Shown here in pieces: positions 52,901 to 58,900 of a stretch of 64,000 nucleotides of DNA. Made by a program: the position numbers and the translations under genes. The notes under the pieces were generated by a model. That model was given only the letters and a program-made list of their open reading frames with translations. It ran no database searches and was not told where the DNA came from. Numbering within the stretch: position 1 is the first letter of the stretch; the number at the start of each line of letters is the position of its first letter. Source of the stretch: Streptomyces oceani. GTDB lineage: Bacteria; Actinomycetota; Actinomycetes; Streptomycetales; Streptomycetaceae. The stretch spans positions 62,001-126,000 of the forward strand of contig NZ_LJGU01000152.1 of assembly GCF_001751245.1 (NCBI RefSeq), read 5' to 3'.

Positions 52901-55900
52901 CTCCGTGGTCCACGCCGCCACCAGGGCTCGCTGCTCTTCGTCGTCCTCGTGGCGGGCCAACTGATCCTGCGTCACCCGCCCTCGTACGAGCGTGCCATCG
53001 CCCGTACGGTCCAGGTGCGCCCTGAGTCCGCGCACGACCGCCGGCAGCGAGTCCGCCACGAACGCCAGCCGCTCCTCCATCGCCGCACGGCCCACTTGGA
53101 GGGTGTGAGCCAGGCTCGCCAGGTCGGACGGGGGCTCGGCCTCGACGGACGCGAGCAGGTTCTCGGCCAGGCTGTCCAGTTGTTCCCCGGTCTTGGCGGA
53201 CAGGACGATGACGACCGGCCCGGACCGGGCAGGTGCGCTCCTCGCCCGGCTGCGGTGCTCCTCCAGCACGACGTGCGCGTTGGTCCCGCTGAACCCGAAG
53301 GAGCTGACGGCCGCGCGCCGCGGCCGGTCACCGGACGGCGTCTCCCACGGCTCGGCGGCCGTGACCACCCGGAAGGGCGAACTCTCGAAGTCGAAGTGCT
53401 CGTTGGGCCTGTCGAAGTGCAGGGACGGGACCAGCGTGCCGTGGCGCATGCTCAGCAGCACCTTGTGCAGACCCGCGACCCCGGCGGCCTCGGACGTGTG
53501 CCCGATGTTGCTCTTCACCGATCCGATGGCGCAGGACCGTGCGGGAGCACCCGGCTCGCCGTACACGGCGCCAAGCGCGGACAGCTCGATCGGGTCGCCC
53601 AGCTTCGTTCCCGTACCGTGCATCTCGACGTAGTCGACGGTGGCGGGTTCGACGCCGTGGCGGTCGTAGACGGTTCGGAGCAGCTCCGACTGGCTGGCGG
53701 CACTCGGCGCCGTGATCCCGTTCGTCCTGCCGTCCTGGTTGATGCCGGACGCCAGGACGACGCCGTGGACGTGGTCACGGTCGGACTCGGCGTCGCCGAG
53801 GCGCTTGAGCACCAGGGCGCCGACCCCCTCGCCCGGCACGAAGCCGTCGGCTCCGTTGTCGAACGACCTGCACTGTCCCCGCGGGGAGAGCATCCCCGCC
53901 TGGCACATGCCGACGTAGGTGTCGGGGAGCAGGTACAGCGAGACACCACCGACGAGAGCCATGTCGATCTCGCCGCTCAGCAGCGCCTGCCGGGCGAGGT
54001 GCAGTGCGACGAGCGAGGAGGAGCAGGCCGTGTCGACCGCGACGGCCGGGCCCTTGAGGTTGAGGAAGTAGGCGATGCGCGCGGCGGCGATGGCGTTGCT
54101 GCTGCTCGTCGCGGACGCGGACGATCCGTTGTCCCCGAACACCAGGAAGCTGTACTCGCTTCCGCTGATGCCCAGGTAGACGCCGCACTTCTGGGAGCTG
54201 AGGGACTGCGGGTCGTACCCCGCGTCCTCGAACGCCCGGTACGCCTCCTGGAGGAACAGCCGGTGCTGCGGGTCGAGCCCCTCAGCCTCCAGCGGGGAGA
54301 TGTCGAAGAACAGCGGGTCGAAGCAGTCGGCGTCCGCCAGGTATCCCATCCACTTGGAGTACGTCTTGCCCTCCCTGCCGGGCTTGGCGTCGTAGTACCG
54401 CGACACCTCCCAGCGCGACGACGGGACCTCGGTCACGGACTCACGGCCAGCACGCAGGTTGTCCCAGTAGGCATGGAGGTTCTCCGCCTCCGGATAGCGC
54501 CCGGACATCCCGACCACCGCCACCTTGTCGGTGCCCCGGGGGGCGGACGCCCGTACGTCCACCGAGGGCTCGGCGCGCGCCTCCGGCTCGGGTGCCTCGT
54601 CCGGCGTGACCGGTGTGGGGTCGGCGGAGGCGACACGCTCCGGGGACTCCGGGGGGACCCGGGGCTCCGGGGGGACCGGCATCATCGTCAGCAGGAAGTC
54701 GGTGAGGCCGCGGACCGTGGGGTGGTCGTACAGCTGGGTCGCCGTGAGCGACGTCCCGTGGTTCTTGTTGAGTGTCTTCACCCATTCGACACCGACGATG
54801 GAGTCCATGCCGAGTTCGACGAGGTTACGGTCCGCGGCGATGTCCTCGGCGTCGAGGAACAGTTCCTCGGCGAGGCTGGCGCGCACGTCCTCCAGCAGCG
54901 CGGTCCGCGAGACCCGGGGGCGGTCCGCTGCCGGAGTCCCGGCCGGTTCCACGCTCCGGGCGGGCGTCTCCGTCGCGGATTCCGGCTCCACGGCATCAGC
55001 CTGCCCGGGCGCGGCCTGCACGGGCGCGGCCTGCACGGGCGCGGCCTGCACGGGCGCGGCCTGCACGGGCGCGGGTGCGGCCGGTTGGCCCTGGAGGAAG
55101 GTCGCGAGCTCGCGCACCGACGGGTGGTCATAAAGCTTCGTGGCGGTGAGGTCGGTCCCGCACCTCTTGTTGATGGCCTTGACCCACTCCACTCCGAGGA
55201 TGGAGTCGAGGCCCAGGTCCATGAAGTTGCGTCCGGGGTCGATGTCCTCCTCGGACATCTGCAGGACGTCGGCGAGGCCGCTCCTCAGCTCCCGCCGCAG
55301 CTCACTCGTCGTACGCACGGGGTGCGCCTCCCCTCGTACCGAGGCGGCCTCGGAGGTGGTCACCGGCTCGGCGGGGGTCGGCGGGACGGGGGCCGGGGCC
55401 GCCGGGGTGGCGGATGGCTCCCCCAGCCCGGTCAGCCGCACGTTCCTCGGCTTCGCGGCCGACGGTGCCGACGCGGTGATCACCGCGTCGGGGTGCGGCA
55501 ACGTGACCCGGCGGCGTCCGGGGGCGACGGAGACCGGTATCTCGTGCGCCGGTTCCGCCACCTCGGTGCCGGGCGACGTGGCCTCCTCGAACACCGGCCG
55601 GACCGGAGCGGGGACCTCCCGGTTGACCCAGTGGACCTTCCGCGCGAAGGGGTAGCCGGGCAGAGCGACCAGCTTCGGCGCCTCGTCGACGAACAGCGCC
55701 CCCCAGTCGGGGGACAGGCCCCGGCAGTACAGGTCCGCCAAGGTCATGAGCGCATCACGGTACTCAGCCGCGCCCGCCGAGGCGAGCCTCCCGAACGGAG
55801 CCTCGCCGTCCGCCTCCCGTGGCCGGTCCCGACGGTCACTCGGCACCACGCCGAAGCGCACCGCCGGGTGTGGCTCACCCTGTTCGACAGCGCTCAGCCC

Positions 55901-58900
55901 GGCGACGGCCTCCTCGAGGTCGTCGACGACGAGCGCACAACGGTGATCGAGGTGCTGCCTGCGCTCCAGCAGGGTGTGGCTCAGGTCGGTGAGGGAGAGG
56001 TTGTCGCGGTCCGCGGCCCGGAGCATCTCGCGCAGGTCGTGGACACGCTCGCGCAGCGCCTCGTCGGTCTTCGCGGACAGGGCCAGCAAACGGGCGGGTG
56101 CCTCGGCGGACGGCGCCGCGCGCGGGCGGCCCCGGTAACTCTCCACGACCATGTGCACGTTGGTGCCGCTCATGCCGAACGAACTCACGGCCCCGAGCCG
56201 TGTCCCGGCCGGGTTCCGGGGCCATGCCCTCCGGGTCTTGTTGACGTAGAGCGGGCTTCGCCGCCAGGCGACGTAGTCACTGTCCTCCTCGCAGTGCAGG
56301 CTCGGGGGGATGACGCCGTGCTGGAGCGACTGGACGAGCGCGATCAGGCTGACGATGCCGGAAGCGGCCAGCGAGTGCCCGACGTTGGGCTTGGTCGAGG
56401 TGAGCGCGCAGAACCCGGTCTGGTCGGTGTGCTCGGAGAACACCTCGTTCAGCCCGTTCGCCTCGACCGGGTCGCCGAGCCGGGTGCCGGTGCCGTGGGC
56501 GACGACATGGCCGATGTGTCCGGGGTCGATCCGGTGCCGCTGGTATACGGCGCGATACAGGCGTGCCTGTGCGGCGCCGTTCGGGGCGGTGATGCCGTTC
56601 GTCCGGCCGTCGTAGTTGATGCCGCTGCCTCGAATCACGGCGAGTACGTCGTCGCCGTCGGCCTCCGCCCGCGCCAGGCGCTTGAGCATCACGACGCTGA
56701 TGGCCTCGCCCAGCACCATGCCGTCGGCCCGCCGGTCGAACGCGAAGCAGGTGCCGCTCTCGGAGAGCATGCCCGCCCGACTCGTCTCGTCGAACACGCG
56801 GGACGTGGTCGCCAGGTTGACCCCGGCGACGATCGCGGCGTCGCACTCGCCGTTGCGCAGGCTGGCGTACGCCTGGTGAGCCGCCGCCAGGCCCGAGGAA
56901 CAGGCGGTGTTGACGGCGAGCACGGGTCCGGTGAAGTCGAGAAGGTATCCCAACCGGGAGGCCAGGATCGCCTCGTGGTTCCCCGTGATGGTGCCCTCGC
57001 CGCCGTTCAGGTGCTGGTAGTCGCCCTGCTCCGCGCCGACGAACATGCCGATCCGCTCGTCGCGCAGCTTCCGCGCGCCGTAGCCGGCGGCCTCCAGGAC
57101 ATGCCACGCCTCCTGCAGCAGGAGGCGCTGTCGCGGGTCCATGGTGCGTGCCTCGCGCGGCGATATCTCGAAGAACGCCGGGTCGAACTCGCCGATCCCG
57201 GGGACGAAGCCGCAGCACGCCGTGTCGGGGTCCGTGCTCCCCGGGGCACTCCAGTCAGGACGCCGGTCCTCGGGAACGGCCGAGAGCACGTCGCGCCCGT
57301 CCACGAGGTTCCGCCAGAACTCGTCCACCGATCGGGCGGCCGGGAAGCGGCCCGCCATGCCGATGACGGCGACGGGTTCGTCATCCGGCTCGGGGCTCGG
57401 CGATGTTACGGCCGCGGGCTGGTGGCTCGGTCCGGCTGCGGCCGGTGTGGGCTCGGCCGGTGTGGGCTCGGCCGGGTAACGACCGTGGAGGTGGTCCCGA
57501 TGTTCGGAAGCCAGGTGCGCCACCAGCGCGTCCGGGGTGGGGTGCGAGAAGAACACGGAGGGGACGATGTCGACGCCGAAGTGCGCGGTCATCGCGTTCG
57601 CGAGCCGGACCAGGGTGATCGAGTCGAATCCGAGTTGGGCGAGGCTCTCGTCGGTGTGGATCTGGTCGCGAGGCACCTGAACGGTCTCGGCGATCAGTGT
57701 TCCGAGGTCGGACAGTACGCGGGCGGCAAGGTGCTCGTGGTCCGGTCCGGCCGCCGGAGCACCGGCAGGGGCCGGTGTGCTCGCCCTCCCGGGCGTCGCG
57801 GGATCGGCGGACTCCGCGGGCCTCGCGGACTCCGCGGGATCGGGGTCGAGCCCGAGCAGGCGGCGTATCCGCCGCGGTTCGCCCGCCATGACGAGCCCCT
57901 GCGGCACGCCCTGGCCGAGCAGTCGCTCGAAGATCCGGATACCGTCGGCGCTCTCCAGAAAGCGCTGGCCGCTGGAGGCGAGGTACAGCTCGGTGGCCCG
58001 GGCGTCGTCGAATCCCATTTCCCCGTCGCGCCACAGCGGCCAGTTGATGGCGACGGTCCCGCCCGAGCCCGTTCCCCGACGGACGCGCTCGGCGCGGTGG
58101 CGGGCGTGCAGCGTCTGGAACCGGTTGCCGACGGCGTAGTCGCAGCTGCCGAAGTCCCCGAGCCGGGCGGCGGTCGACGAGAAGTGGCAGACGAAGTCGA
58201 GCGGCTCGTCCGCGAGCACCTCGTCGAGCACCAGCGTGCCGTCCACCTTGGCGGCGAGCAGGTCCCGGAAGTCGCGGGCGTCGTTGGTGAGCACACTGCC
58301 GGCGCCGGGAACACCGGCGGCGTGGAGGACACCGTCGATCCCGCCGAAGCGCTCGCGCGCCGACCGGACGACCTCCCGCATGGCCCGCCGGTCGGTGACG
58401 TCCGCCTGTTCGTAGCGAACCTCGCCGCCCAGGGACTCGATCCGGGCGATCCGGCGTGCCCTGTCCTCGTCGAGGGGCGACCGACCGGTCAGCACCAGCC
58501 GCGCGGACCGGGTCCGGGCGAGGTGCTCGGCGAAGAGCAGTCCCAGCCCTCCCAGGCCGCCTGTGACCAGGTACGAGCCACCCTGTTTCAACGGGACCTC
58601 CCCGCTGTCAGCGGTGACCGGGCCGACCCGGCTCACGTGGCGCGTCCCGTCGCGGTAGAGGGCGCTCGCGGACTCGGCGAGTTCGGCGTGCAACCGCGCG
58701 AACCAGTCGGTCATGGTCATCCGGGCGTCCGTGTCCCGGGCGTCCTCGAGCACGGCGGCGAATCCCACGGCGGGCAGGACCTGGCCGAGGGAGCGTTCGA
58801 AGCCCATCCACGACTCGGCATAGGCACGCTCGATTCCGTCGCGGAACTCGCCGGCCTGCAGGACTCGCCGTACGCCCAGCTCCGCGGTCGCCACCGCCCG

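Noticed and set aside
55000..55074. CRISPR-like array
   Set aside because: Repeats are 15 bp, contiguous without spacers, and in-frame within a PKS linker.
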